Made by a program: the position numbers and the translations under genes. 64,000 nucleotides of DNA from NCBI GenBank assembly GCA_965221215.1, contig OZ244872.1:2914001-2978000 (forward strand), read 5' to 3'. Source of the stretch: Aldehydirespirator sp965221215. Lineage in GTDB: Bacteria > Actinomycetota > Acidimicrobiia > Acidimicrobiales > Aldehydirespiratoraceae. Shown in pieces: positions 16,868-25,581 of the stretch (position 1 is the first letter of the stretch; each line of letters begins with the position of its first letter). Under the pieces are notes generated by a model, which saw nothing but the letters and a program-made list of their open reading frames with translations, was not told where the DNA came from and searched no databases.

Positions 16868-18076
16868 TCAGCGCCTCTTCTTCTTGCTGCGGCTGCGGTT
16901 CTGGCTGGAGCCCGGCGGAGTGACTCGACCCCGCGAGGGCGCCTTCCCGGTGCGTCCTGACGCCGGCTTCCGGCCGGCCGCAGCCTTCTTGTTGCGGGCC
17001 GGTGCCTTGGCCGCGCCCTGAGTCCGTCCCCGGGCCGGCGCCTGAGTCCGCTTGCGAGTCGTCGTCTCGGTTCGTTTCCGCGACGGCGCCCGATTGCTTC
17101 GCGACGGCGCCGACTTTGCGTCCCGCTTCGGCGTGGGCGCCCCCTTGCGCTCGGTGAGCGCCTTGGGCGAGCGCGCCTTGGTGTCAGGCTTGTCGTCCTC
17201 GGCCGCGGCTGCCCGCTGCTTGGCCACCTGGGCCCCCAGCGAGTCCTCGCCCCGGTAGAAGGATCGGGTGATGTAGGCCTGCTGAGCGATCCGGACCAGG
17301 TTCGACACGATGAAGTAGGTCACCACCGCAGCCGGCATCACGTATGAGAACACCGGCAGCATGTAGGGGATCAGCCTCATCATCATCTGCTGCTGCGGGG
17401 TGACCGCGCCGCTCTGGCGGCCCTGGATCTGGCGCTGCTGGTAGAGGCTGGTCAGCAGCACGATGACCAGCATCACCAGATAGGGGAATGCCGAGACGAT
17501 GCTCTCGGAGATCACGTTGCTGGCGCTGCGGGACAGGTCGACCCCCAGCGTGATCATCTCGACGTCGCCGCTCAGACTCTCGTAGAGGTCGCTGTCGCGC
17601 GACAGGAAGTCCGGATCGAACGGCAGCTCGCCCCGGGCGATGGGGGTGGGGCCGTACTCGGACACCACTCCGGCCACGCTGTCCGCATAGCGCCGCGACG
17701 TGAAGCCGAGCTGGGTGCCGATCTCGGTGGTCCGCCGGGTGAGCCCGTCCACCACGCGGTACATCACCAAGAAGATCGGGCCCTGCACCAGCATCGGGAG
17801 CAGACACCCGACCGGGTTGAGCCCGTGCTCCTTGTAGTAGGCCATGGTGGCCTCGTTCATGGCCTGCCGGTCGCCCCTGTGCTGGTTCTGGAGCTTCTTC
17901 ACCTCCGGCATGTGCTGCTGCATCTGCAGCATGTTGCGCGTCATCTTCAGCGTGAGCGGGGTTATCGCCACTACCGCGGTGAGCGTCAACAGGGCGATGG
18001 CCATGCCGTAGGACGGCACCAAGGAGTAGAACCAGGCCAGGATCGCGGTGACGACGTCGAACAGGGGATCAAGCAC
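16868..18076 (-). CDS. yidC: Membrane protein insertase YidC with long basic tail
   Basis: YidC inserts and folds membrane proteins, alone or with Sec. This is the short type without a large periplasmic domain. The first helices (about 8-40) contain FYSLVPSYGMAIALLTL, and the conserved Arg lies in LTLKMTRNMLQMQ. The coiled cytoplasmic loop is EVKKLQNQHRGDRQAMNEA. Core helices follow at about 95-115, 190-215, 240-260. From about residue 290 to 402 the protein is a Lys/Arg/Ser/Ala/Pro-rich tail, probably contacting ribosomes. It overlaps yidD by 8 bases. Confidence 0.95.
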   Translation of the reverse strand: MLDPLFDVVTAILAWFYSLVPSYGMAIALLTLTAVVAITPLTLKMTRNMLQMQQHMPEVKKLQNQHRGDRQAMNEATMAYYKEHGLNPVGCLLPMLVQGPIFLVMYRVVDGLTRRTTEIGTQLGFTSRRYADSVAGVVSEYGPTPIARGELPFDPDFLSRDSDLYESLSGDVEMITLGVDLSRSASNVISESIVSAFPYLVMLVIVLLTSLYQQRQIQGRQSGAVTPQQQMMMRLIPYMLPVFSYVMPAAVVTYFIVSNLVRIAQQAYITRSFYRGEDSLGAQVAKQRAAAAEDDKPDTKARSPKALTERKGAPTPKRDAKSAPSRSNRAPSRKRTETTTRKRTQAPARGRTQGAAKAPARNKKAAAGRKPASGRTGKAPSRGRVTPPGSSQNRSRSKKKRR

Positions 18077-18317
18077 CGGCCGTCTCCCTCACAGACCGGC
18101 GGCGATCAACTCCGGGAACAGGGTCCGAGCCCATGGACCCCCACGGATGGCAGCGGCCCAGCCGGCGAACGGCCAGCCACGCTCCCCGCACCGCGCCGTG
18201 GCGCTGAACCGCCTCCAGCGCATACGCCGAGCACGACGGGTGGTAGCGACACGTCGGCAGACGCCCGATGCGGGCCAGCTGATACTCCTCGATGGCCCGG
18301 CAGACAAGCCCCCTCAT
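18069..18317 (-). CDS. yidD: Membrane protein insertion efficiency factor YidD
   Basis: The 82-residue protein has the family's signature CRYHPSCSAYALEAVQRHGA (about 23-42), then WLAVRRLGRCHPWG. YidD is membrane-associated and aids insertion near YidC. It overlaps rnpA by four bases and yidC by eight, forming a tight chain. ATG start. Confidence 0.95.
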   Translation of the reverse strand: MRGLVCRAIEEYQLARIGRLPTCRYHPSCSAYALEAVQRHGAVRGAWLAVRRLGRCHPWGSMGSDPVPGVDRRRSVRETAGA

Positions 18318-18613
18318 CGCTGCACGTCCCCCAGCAGCCCGATCATGGTCGCTCGCAGCTCGGCGGCGGACAGCATTTCCAGCGAGGCGAAGATGCCCAG
18401 GCGGTACTCCCCGCCCGCGAGCACCACCGCCCGGGCGCGCACCAGCTCGCGCAGCGCCTCGCGCACGCGGCGGCGGGCCCGGTTGCGCACCACCGCAGTC
18501 CCCACCGATTTCGGCACTGCGAACAGCACCTGCGGCTCCTGAGGACCGGCGCGATGAGAAACCTTGAGGGGACCGCGCCGGGCGCTAGTCGTGCTCACGC
18601 TGAGGCTGTTCAC
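18314..18613 (-). CDS. rnpA: Ribonuclease P protein component
   Basis: This 99-residue protein assists the RNase P RNA in trimming tRNA 5' ends. The RNR signature is VVRNRARRRVREALRELV (about 42-59), preceded by FAVPKSVGTA. The N-terminus is a little divergent from the family, but length and motif are typical. The ATG overlaps the rpmH stop by four bases. Confidence 0.94.
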   Translation of the reverse strand: MNSLSVSTTSARRGPLKVSHRAGPQEPQVLFAVPKSVGTAVVRNRARRRVREALRELVRARAVVLAGGEYRLGIFASLEMLSAAELRATMIGLLGDVQR

Positions 18614-18744
18614 GCGGCCAGTCGGCTTCGCCCCTTGCGGCGACGCGATCGCAGCACGGCCTGTCCGCCGCGTGTGGCCATTCTGGCCCGAAAACCGTGC
18701 TTCTTATGTCTTTTGCGAATATTCGGTTGAAAGGTGCGCTTCAT
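18610..18744 (-). CDS. rpmH: 50S ribosomal protein L34
   Basis: The 44-residue L34 begins MKRTFQPNIRKRHKKHGFRA and ends LRSRRRKGRSRLAA. I set the start at ATG 18744, with GGGAGG about 5 bases upstream; the open frame continues upstream but is not L34. It is first in the rpmH-rnpA-yidD-yidC-jag chain and divergent from dnaA. Confidence 0.97.
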   Translation of the reverse strand: MKRTFQPNIRKRHKKHGFRARMATRGGQAVLRSRRRKGRSRLAA

Positions 18745-19129
18745 GAGATCCTCCCGGCGCGGGCACGCCACAAGACCCGCCGTCGGGGTCGATGCTGTGG
18801 ATGAACGGCGGGTCTGCGTCCACCGTAGGGCTGACCCCGCGTCGCGACAACCACACTGCCTGCCGGTCTGCAGACCGACGCAAACCCGGCGGCGAACAAA
18901 GCACAATAGTGGTATATATCTTACATAGAGGTAGTTAACCGGGGCGCAATCTAGTCTGAACTAGTCGTTTACCGGCCCGGTGGCGTCCGACTTGCGGGCG
19001 GTGTGGATGCTGCTACGTTCCGCAGGCCACTACCGCCATCTGGTCTGGGTCCGTTCTCCCTCCACCACGGATCACAGGACTCTCTTTCCACAACTGTGGA
19101 CCAATCTGTGGAGAAAGGAAGTCGAGAAG
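18745..19129. promoter_or_regulatory. rpmH-dnaA divergent region with AT-rich stretch and DnaA-box-like sites
   Basis: No gene is seen in these 385 bases. An unusually AT-rich stretch, GTGGTATATATCTTACATAG and onward to about 18940, could hold divergent promoters or an unwinding element. CTAGT-CTGA-ACTAG at 18951-18964 is a small inverted repeat. Just before dnaA there are three DnaA-box-like 9-mers: CTTTCCACA at 19084-19092, and on the other strand TGGTCCACA (19095-19103) and TTCTCCACA (19107-19115). The last differs from TTATCCACA at one position. They suggest dnaA autoregulation or part of a bipartite origin. Confidence 0.6.
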
Positions 19130-20506
19130 GTGAACACCGACCCCGCAGCGGAGCGGATCTGGACCAGTTGCGCTCAAAGCATCCGCAGCCAAGTGAGCGA
19201 TGCGGTCTGGAGAACCACCTTCAGCGGGGCCCGAGCCACCGCCTTCGACCAGGGCTCGCTCACCATTGTGGTGCCGACCAGCCTGCAAAAGGCCCGCATA
19301 GAGCGCCGCTATTTCAGCCTCCTCACCGACGCCCTCGACGAGACCGAGCCCGATCTGATGGTCCGCATCGAGATCGACCCCGATTGGGACGAGAACGACA
19401 ACTTTGCGGCGGAGCCGCCCGGCCAAGCTCCAGCGCTGCCCAACATCCAGCAGGCCCCGGCCACCATCGGCGCCAGCGATCCGGGCGCCAACACTCGATT
19501 GACCTTCGAGCAGTTTGTGACTGGCACCTCCAACCGGTTCTCGCACGCGGCGGCGCTGGCCGTGGCCGAGACCCCAGCCGGGCCCTACAACCCGCTTCTC
19601 ATTCACGGTGACTCCGGCCTGGGCAAGACTCATTTGCTGCGGGCCATCGCCCACTACGTGAACGACCACTACCCCTCCTACAAAGTGCGTTATGTGACCA
19701 GCGAGACCTTCCTGAACGAGTTCGTGCAGGCCATCCGCAACAGCACTCAGCCCGAGTTCAAGCAGGTGTACCGCAGCAACGATGTCCTGCTCGTCGACGA
19801 CATCCAGTTCATGGAGGGCAAGGACGGCCTCCAGGAGGAGTTCTTCCACACCTTCAACGACCTGCTGCAGAACGGCGCCCAGATAGTCCTGTCCTCCGAC
19901 CGCTCCCCCGACGCCATGCCAACCCTCGAAGACCGGCTCCGCAGCCGGTTCAAGTCGGGCCTCATCACCGACATCCAGCCCCCCGATCTGGTGACCCGGC
20001 TGGCCATCCTGGAGAAGAAGGCCGAATCCGCGGCCATCGCCATCCCCTCCGACGTGCTCTCGCTGATCGGCGAGAACGTCACCGACTCGATCCGCGAACT
20101 CGAGGGTGCCCTCATCAAAGTCACCGCCTACGCCAACATCACCGGCCAACAATGTTCCTACGAGCTCGCCAAGCGAGTATTGGCCGACCTGATCGACAAC
20201 ACCGTCAAAGCTCCGGTGACCGTGCGAAGCATTCTCGAAGCGACCGCTGAGCTCTTCGTCTTCTCCGTCGATCAAATCACCGGAGGCAGCCGACGCAGGC
20301 CGCTGGTCGATGCCCGCCAGATCGCCATGTACGTCACCCGCAACATGACCGACCTGTCCTACCCCGAGATCGGCCGGGCCTTCGGCAACCGCGACCACAC
20401 CACCGTCATCCACGCGGTGCGAAAGATCGAGCACCACATGACCGAGCGCAAGGAGATCTTCGACAAGGTCCACGACCTTCAGAAGCGGGTGGGGGAGATC
20501 TCATGA
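19130..20506 (+). CDS. dnaA: Chromosomal replication initiator DnaA
   Basis: DnaA-ATP binds oriC and opens DNA. Starting at GTG 19130 (AAAGGAAG upstream) gives 458 residues beginning VNTDPAAERIWTSC; the longer frame to 18980 crosses the DnaA boxes and is not used. Domain I is at about 1-85, with a short linker after it. The AAA+ domain has Walker A GDSGLGKTHLL, Walker B VLLVDDIQF and arginine-finger region LEDRLRSRFKSGL. The C-terminal DNA-binding domain has YPEIGRAFGNRDHTTVIHA. dnaN follows after the probable oriC. Confidence 0.97.
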   Translation: MNTDPAAERIWTSCAQSIRSQVSDAVWRTTFSGARATAFDQGSLTIVVPTSLQKARIERRYFSLLTDALDETEPDLMVRIEIDPDWDENDNFAAEPPGQAPALPNIQQAPATIGASDPGANTRLTFEQFVTGTSNRFSHAAALAVAETPAGPYNPLLIHGDSGLGKTHLLRAIAHYVNDHYPSYKVRYVTSETFLNEFVQAIRNSTQPEFKQVYRSNDVLLVDDIQFMEGKDGLQEEFFHTFNDLLQNGAQIVLSSDRSPDAMPTLEDRLRSRFKSGLITDIQPPDLVTRLAILEKKAESAAIAIPSDVLSLIGENVTDSIRELEGALIKVTAYANITGQQCSYELAKRVLADLIDNTVKAPVTVRSILEATAELFVFSVDQITGGSRRRPLVDARQIAMYVTRNMTDLSYPEIGRAFGNRDHTTVIHAVRKIEHHMTERKEIFDKVHDLQKRVGEIS

Positions 20507-20744
20507 CCCGCACACGGGGGAGAACCGTGGGGACGACCGCCTCACAGGCTCTGGACAGCTGTGCTCAACTCCACCGCCGTCCACACCTCCCCGGTGAGGC
20601 TGGGCCGGCCCGCTGAACGGCACGGCAAACCTGGGCATATCGAAAGCAGCACGGGTACAAGGTTCAGTGACCCAAATCCCCAGTCCACAGTGTCTAGTGT
20701 CTCTACCACCCCTTGAATCCAGTTAGAGGAGAAGCAAGACAACC
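20507..20744. other. Probable replication origin (oriC), dnaA-dnaN spacer
   Basis: These 238 bases lie where actinobacteria normally carry oriC and contain no credible gene. DnaA-box-like 9-mers are weak: CCGTCCACA (20577-20585) and CAGTCCACA (20681-20689), each two changes from TTGTCCACA. Several other GTGG/CCAC blocks are near-boxes. The spacer is shorter and poorer in good boxes than in mycobacteria or Streptomyces. The call is mainly by synteny, and the true origin could include the region before dnaA. Confidence 0.5.
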
Positions 20745-21881
20745 ATGGGCATGAAGTTCCGCTGCGAGCGAGACACCCTGCTGGACGCGCTGACGGTGGC
20801 GGTGCGGGCCGCGGCCGGCGCCAGCTCGAACCGTGCCGCCCTGACCGGGGCCCACCTCGACCTCTCCGAGGGCGTTCTCACCGTGACCGGCAGCGACCTC
20901 GATCTGACCCTGTCGGTCACCGCCGAGGTGCTGGGCACCGCCGGGGGAGCCGCGGTGACGCCGGCCCGGCTGCTCACCGACGTGGTGCGGGCTGTCCCGG
21001 CCGGGGCCGTGGAGTTCTCGGTGGCCGAGGGCGAGGCCACCATCATGGCCGGCTCGTCGGAGTTCTCGATCCGGCTGATTCCCGAGGAGGACTATCCGCA
21101 GCTGCCGTTCACCCAGGAGGGCAGCAGTGACGACGGCGCGGTGGCGTTCAGCCCGGCGGTCACGTTCACCGGCGCCGAGTTCCGGGACGCCTTGAGCCAG
21201 GTAGTGCGCGCCGCGTCGTCCGACGACTCTCGTCCCATCCTCACCGGCGTGCTCATGGCCGCCGAGGACGAGGGCCGGCTGCGGCTGGTCTCCACCGACT
21301 CCTACCGGCTGTCGGTGCGCGATCTCGCCGGTTCGTCCCTCCTTGGCGAGCACCAGAAGGTGCTGGTGCCCAGCCGCGCCTTGGGCGAGCTGCAGCGCCT
21401 GATCGCCGACTCCGACGAGGTGACCCTCAAGCTGGCCGAGCATTACGCCCAGTTCGTGGTGGGCAACGTGCAGCTGACCACCCGTCTCATTCCTGGAGAC
21501 TTCCCCAACTATCAGGGGCTCATCCCCAGCGACCACCCCAACCGTCTGACCGCCAACCGCGAGCAGCTGTCGGAGGTCGTGCGGCGGGTGCGGCTGCTGG
21601 CCCAAGACTCCACCCCGATCCGGTTGGTCATGAGCGACGGCAACCTCGAGGTCATCGCCATAACCCACGACGTCGGCAAGGCCAACGAGTCGATGGAGGC
21701 CGCCTACGCAGGCGAGGATCTGACCGTTGCCTTCAATCCGGCCTATCTCATTGACGGCATCGAGGCCACCACCGGCGAGGAAGTCACCCTGGAGACGGCC
21801 GATCCGGTCAAGCCCGCGCTGCTCCGCTCGGTGGGAGACGAGAACTTCCTCTACCTGTTGATGCCGGTGCGGGTGAGCTGA
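20745..21881 (+). CDS. dnaN: DNA polymerase III beta subunit (sliding clamp)
   Basis: The clamp encircles DNA and tethers polymerase III. The 378 residues contain three clamp folds: about 1-120 (FRCERDTLLDALTVAVRAA), about 130-250 (VTFTGAEFRDALSQVVRAAS; LRLVSTDSYRLSVRDL) and about 255-378 (RLIPGDFPNYQGLIPSDH). The C-terminus FLYLLMPVRVS is the usual protein-binding end. GAGGAGAAG precedes the ATG; an ATG two codons later is also possible. recF follows after 12 bases. Confidence 0.97.
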   Translation: MGMKFRCERDTLLDALTVAVRAAAGASSNRAALTGAHLDLSEGVLTVTGSDLDLTLSVTAEVLGTAGGAAVTPARLLTDVVRAVPAGAVEFSVAEGEATIMAGSSEFSIRLIPEEDYPQLPFTQEGSSDDGAVAFSPAVTFTGAEFRDALSQVVRAASSDDSRPILTGVLMAAEDEGRLRLVSTDSYRLSVRDLAGSSLLGEHQKVLVPSRALGELQRLIADSDEVTLKLAEHYAQFVVGNVQLTTRLIPGDFPNYQGLIPSDHPNRLTANREQLSEVVRRVRLLAQDSTPIRLVMSDGNLEVIAITHDVGKANESMEAAYAGEDLTVAFNPAYLIDGIEATTGEEVTLETADPVKPALLRSVGDENFLYLLMPVRVS

Positions 21882-21893
21882 CCGGCCCGAGGC

Positions 21894-22985
21894 GTGCGCG
21901 TCGGCTCGATCTCGCTGCTGGATTTCCGATCCTATTCCGAGACCGAGGTTGAGTTCGCCGAGGGGCTGACCGCGATTGTCGGACCCAACGGCCACGGCAA
22001 GACCAACCTGCTCGAGGCGGTGGGATATGCAGCCGGGCTGGCCTCCTTCAGAGGCGCGGCCGACGCTGCCCTGATACGCGACGGCGCGCCCGCGGCTGTG
22101 ATCCGCTGCCGCGGTCAGGGCGCGGCCGAGCGTGCCGTGCTGATCGAGGTGGAACTGGCCCGATCCCGGCCCAACCGGGTGAGGGTCAACCAGCAGCCAG
22201 TGGCCCGCCGCCGCGACCTGCTCGGCGTGCTGACCGCCACCGTCTTCTCACCCGAGGACCTCGAACTGGTCAAGGGCGAGCCGTCGGTGCGGCGACGCTG
22301 GATGGACGACGCCCTGACTGCGGTGCGGCCGTCGTGGGGCGCGCTGCGCAGCGAGCTGGACCGCATCCTGCGCCAGCGCAACACCCTGCTGCGCCAGGCC
22401 CAGGGCCGCGCCGTGGGCGATGTGGCCATCACCCTCGACGTGTGGGACGCCAAGCTGGCCGCGGTGGGCGACGAGCTGCGGATGCGCCGCCGCGCCCTGC
22501 TGGAGGCGATGACACCGGAGATCGCCCGCCACTACCGCAGCATCTCGCAGGGCCAAGACGACGCCGGCGTTCAGTACGAATCGTCATGGGGCGACGAGTC
22601 GCTAGCTGATGCGCTGGCCGCGGCCCGCCGCGACGACCTCAGGCGGGCTGCCAGCACGGTCGGTCCCCACCGCGACGACGTCGTGTGCGAGATCGGCGGG
22701 CTTCCTGCTCGCAGCCATGCCTCCCAGGGCGAGCAGCGGTCCCTCGCCCTCGCGCTGCGCCTGGCCGTGGACGGGGAGGTACGCCGCGGCCGGGGCATCG
22801 AGCCGGTGATGCTGCTCGACGACGTGTTCTCCGAGTTGGACGCCGGCCGGGCCGCCGCCCTGCTGGATGCACTGCCGCCCGGCCAGCGGATCCTCACCAC
22901 CGCGTCGCCGGTGCTGCCGGCCAGCGTGAGGCCAGACCAGCTGATTCGAGTGCTCGACGGCACAGTTCGCGCCGGCGATGGGTGA
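21894..22985 (+). CDS. recF: DNA replication and repair protein RecF
   Basis: RecF helps load RecA at single-strand gaps. The 363 residues show Walker A IVGPNGHGKTNLLEAV (about 29-44), the VFSPEDLELVKGEPSVRRRWMD region, the ABC-type signature HASQGEQRSLALALRLA and Walker B PVMLLDDVFSELDAGRA. GTG start. It lies between dnaN and dciA as in mycobacteria. Confidence 0.96.
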   Translation: MRVGSISLLDFRSYSETEVEFAEGLTAIVGPNGHGKTNLLEAVGYAAGLASFRGAADAALIRDGAPAAVIRCRGQGAAERAVLIEVELARSRPNRVRVNQQPVARRRDLLGVLTATVFSPEDLELVKGEPSVRRRWMDDALTAVRPSWGALRSELDRILRQRNTLLRQAQGRAVGDVAITLDVWDAKLAAVGDELRMRRRALLEAMTPEIARHYRSISQGQDDAGVQYESSWGDESLADALAAARRDDLRRAASTVGPHRDDVVCEIGGLPARSHASQGEQRSLALALRLAVDGEVRRGRGIEPVMLLDDVFSELDAGRAAALLDALPPGQRILTTASPVLPASVRPDQLIRVLDGTVRAGDG

Positions 22986-23007
22986 GCCGCAGTGAATCGG
23001 AACTGCG

Positions 23008-23319
23008 GTGAAGTCGGCGGACCGCGAGCCCATCGAGCTGTCCGACGCCCTCGAGCGCGTCCTGGGCTCGCTGGGCGCACCGCCGGCCGACCTGCTGTCG
23101 ACGGTGTTCCAGCGCTGGGAGGAGGTGGTCGGCGCCGACGTGGCCCGCCACTGCCGGCCGGTGGCGGTGGAGGGCGACCGTCTGGTGGTGGAGGCCTTCG
23201 ATGCGACCTGGGCCAGCGAGTTGAGGTGGCTCTCAGACCGGGTGCTGGCCCGGGCCAACGAGCTGTCGTCCACCGACCGCCTGAAGTCGATGACGGTGCG
23301 GGTGGCACGGAGTCTTTAG
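23008..23319 (+). CDS. dciA: DUF721 protein, probable DciA helicase loader/operator
   Basis: The 103-residue protein has the DUF721 core (about 10-95): LSTVFQRWEEVVGADVARHC, then VEGDRLVVEAFDATWASELR. DciA proteins assist DnaB during initiation in bacteria that lack DnaC or DnaI, and none of those is visible here. Position between recF and gyrB equals mycobacterial Rv0004. GTG start. Confidence 0.85.
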   Translation: MKSADREPIELSDALERVLGSLGAPPADLLSTVFQRWEEVVGADVARHCRPVAVEGDRLVVEAFDATWASELRWLSDRVLARANELSSTDRLKSMTVRVARSL

Positions 23320-23531
23320 AAGCCGAAATGAACGCCGCGGGCGGGTGCTTGCTGGTAGAATCGGCGCCGTGATCGGCGGCTCGGTACAGGGCTCAGACCC
23401 AGTTCGGTGCCCCCGGCCAGCCCGGCTCTCGTCTGCTGCGGCCGGGTCGTGCCCGTGAGTGCTCCACCCGCTCGGACCACCGCCTCCGGCAGACCCTGCA
23501 CCAAGCCCCGAGGCGGCGTGAGGAGAGTCGG

Positions 23532-25556
23532 TTGAGCGTCACACCCGACACCACCGTCAGCGAGCGGCCCCGCGACATGGACTCCTCATACGGTGCGCTG
23601 GAGATCACCGTCCTGGAGGGCCTCGAGGCGGTTCGCGAGCGGCCCAGCATGTACATCGGGTCGACCGGCCCTACCGGCCTGCACCACCTCGTGTGGGAGG
23701 TGGTCGACAACTCGGTCGATGAGGCCATGGCCGGGTACTGCACCCGCATCGACGTCACGCTGCACGCCGACGGCTCGTGCGAGGTCAGCGACAACGGCCG
23801 GGGCATCCCCACCGAGCCGCATCCCCTCCACGACCAGATCCCCGCCGCAGAGCTGGTGATGACGCTGCTGCACGCCGGCGGCAAGTTCGGTGGCGACGGC
23901 TACAAGATCTCCGGCGGCCTCCACGGCGTCGGCGTGTCGGTGGTCAACGCCCTGTCCACCCGGCTGGAGGCCGAGATCTGTCGATCCGGCCGGCGTCACC
24001 GCATGACCTTCGTCGACGGCGGACAGATGTCCGAGCCCCTGTCGGTGGCCGGCCCCGCCCCGGAGTCGACCACCGGAACGACCATCCGGTTCTGGCCCGA
24101 CCCCGCCGTGCTGGAGGACGTGTCGTTCCGCTATCAGACGGTGGCCGAGCGCCTGGAGATGATGGCGTTCTTGAACCGGGGCCTCGAGATCCGGGTCCGC
24201 GACCTGAGGCCCGGCCCCCACAGCCATGCCGACTGGGCGTCGTTTCGCTACGAGGGCGGCATCGTCGACTACGTCACCCGCCTCAACCAGTCGAAGGTGC
24301 GGCTGTTCGACGCGGTGGGCCATTTCGCCGACGACGAGACCATCGAGGGCAACCCCCACGAGGTGGAGGTGGCGTTCCAGTGGAGCACCGGCTTCAACAC
24401 CGACGGCCTCCACAGCTTCGCCAACGGCATCTCCACCATCGACGGGGGCATGCACGAGCAGGGGTTCCGGGCCGCGCTGACCCGCACCGTCAACGCCTAC
24501 GCCCGCGAGAAGGGCCTGCTCAAGGAGAAGGCCGAGAACCTCCACGGCGAGGACATCCGCGAGGGCCTCACCGCCATCGTCAGCGTGCGGATCGGCCAGC
24601 CCCAGTTCGAGGGCCAGACCAAGGCCAAGCTGGGCAACATGTCGATGCGGTCGTTCACCGAGCGGGTCACCAACCGCCGCCTGGCCGAATGGCTCGAAGA
24701 GCACCCGGCCGAGGCCAAGCGGGCCGTGCTGAAGGCCACCGCTGCCTCCGCGGCCCGCGAGGCCGCCGCCCGGGTGCGCTCGGAGGTGCGCTCGAAGTCG
24801 CTGCTCGACGGCGCCGGCATGCCCGACAAGCTCAAGGACTGCACCGCCACCGACCCGGCCCGGCGCGAGCTGTTCATCGTGGAGGGCGACTCCGCCGGCG
24901 GCTCCGCGGTGCGGGCCCGCGACCCCGAGACCCAGGCGGTGCTGCCCATCCGGGGCAAGATCCTCAACGTTGAGCGGGCCCGAATCGACCGGATGCTCAA
25001 GAACAACGAGATCCAGGCCATCATCGCCGCCATCGGCGCGGGCATCGGCGACCCGTCCGGCGCCAACGGGGCCTCGCCGCCCAGCGAACACGGCTGCGAC
25101 GCAGCCAAGGCCCGCTACCAGAAGGTGATCGTGCTGGCCGACGCCGATGTGGACGGCAGCCACATTCGCACCCTGCTGCTCACCTTCTTCTACCGCCAGA
25201 TGCGCCCGCTGGTGGAGGCCGGCTACGTGTATGTGGCCCAGCCGCCGCTGTACTCCACCAAGGTGACCAACTCCAAGACGGTGTATCTGCTCGACGACGC
25301 GGCCAAGGACCGGTTCCTGGCCGAGCGGCCCAAGCACAGCCGCGAGTTCCAGCGCCTCAAGGGACTGGGCGAGATGGACTGGGACGAGCTGCGGTCCACC
25401 ACCATGGACCCGGGCACCCGCAGCCTGCTGCAGGTGTCGGTGGAGGAGGCCGCCATCGCCGATCAGGTCATCTCGGTGCTCATGGGCGACGATGTGGAGC
25501 TGCGCAAGAACTTCATCGTCACCAACGCCCGCGAAGTCCGCAACCTCGACTTCTGA
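23532..25556 (+). CDS. gyrB: DNA gyrase subunit B
   Basis: GyrB supplies the ATPase and part of the cleavage core of gyrase. The 674 residues are normal. The GHKL ATPase is at about 20-230 (EGLEAVRERPSMYIGST; VVDNSVDEAMAG; VSDNGRGIP; GGLHGVGVSVVNAL). The TOPRIM domain contains FIVEGDSAGGSAVRARD (about 448) and ADADVDGSHIRTLLL. A short insertion (GDPSGANGASPPSEHG) sits within TOPRIM. TTG at 23532 has AGGAGA 5 bases upstream; ATG 23577 is the alternative. Confidence 0.97.
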   Translation: MSVTPDTTVSERPRDMDSSYGALEITVLEGLEAVRERPSMYIGSTGPTGLHHLVWEVVDNSVDEAMAGYCTRIDVTLHADGSCEVSDNGRGIPTEPHPLHDQIPAAELVMTLLHAGGKFGGDGYKISGGLHGVGVSVVNALSTRLEAEICRSGRRHRMTFVDGGQMSEPLSVAGPAPESTTGTTIRFWPDPAVLEDVSFRYQTVAERLEMMAFLNRGLEIRVRDLRPGPHSHADWASFRYEGGIVDYVTRLNQSKVRLFDAVGHFADDETIEGNPHEVEVAFQWSTGFNTDGLHSFANGISTIDGGMHEQGFRAALTRTVNAYAREKGLLKEKAENLHGEDIREGLTAIVSVRIGQPQFEGQTKAKLGNMSMRSFTERVTNRRLAEWLEEHPAEAKRAVLKATAASAAREAAARVRSEVRSKSLLDGAGMPDKLKDCTATDPARRELFIVEGDSAGGSAVRARDPETQAVLPIRGKILNVERARIDRMLKNNEIQAIIAAIGAGIGDPSGANGASPPSEHGCDAAKARYQKVIVLADADVDGSHIRTLLLTFFYRQMRPLVEAGYVYVAQPPLYSTKVTNSKTVYLLDDAAKDRFLAERPKHSREFQRLKGLGEMDWDELRSTTMDPGTRSLLQVSVEEAAIADQVISVLMGDDVELRKNFIVTNAREVRNLDF

Positions 25557-25581
25557 CCGTGATCGCCCCGGACGCGCTGCC

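Noticed and set aside
18980..19129. Longer dnaA start
   Set aside because: The extra 50 codons run through DnaA-box-like sites and do not resemble a DnaA N-terminus.
25492..25581. Upstream extension of gyrA
   Set aside because: It overlaps the end of gyrB in another frame and is Ser/Thr/Arg-rich; the ATG at 25582 fits GyrA family starts.
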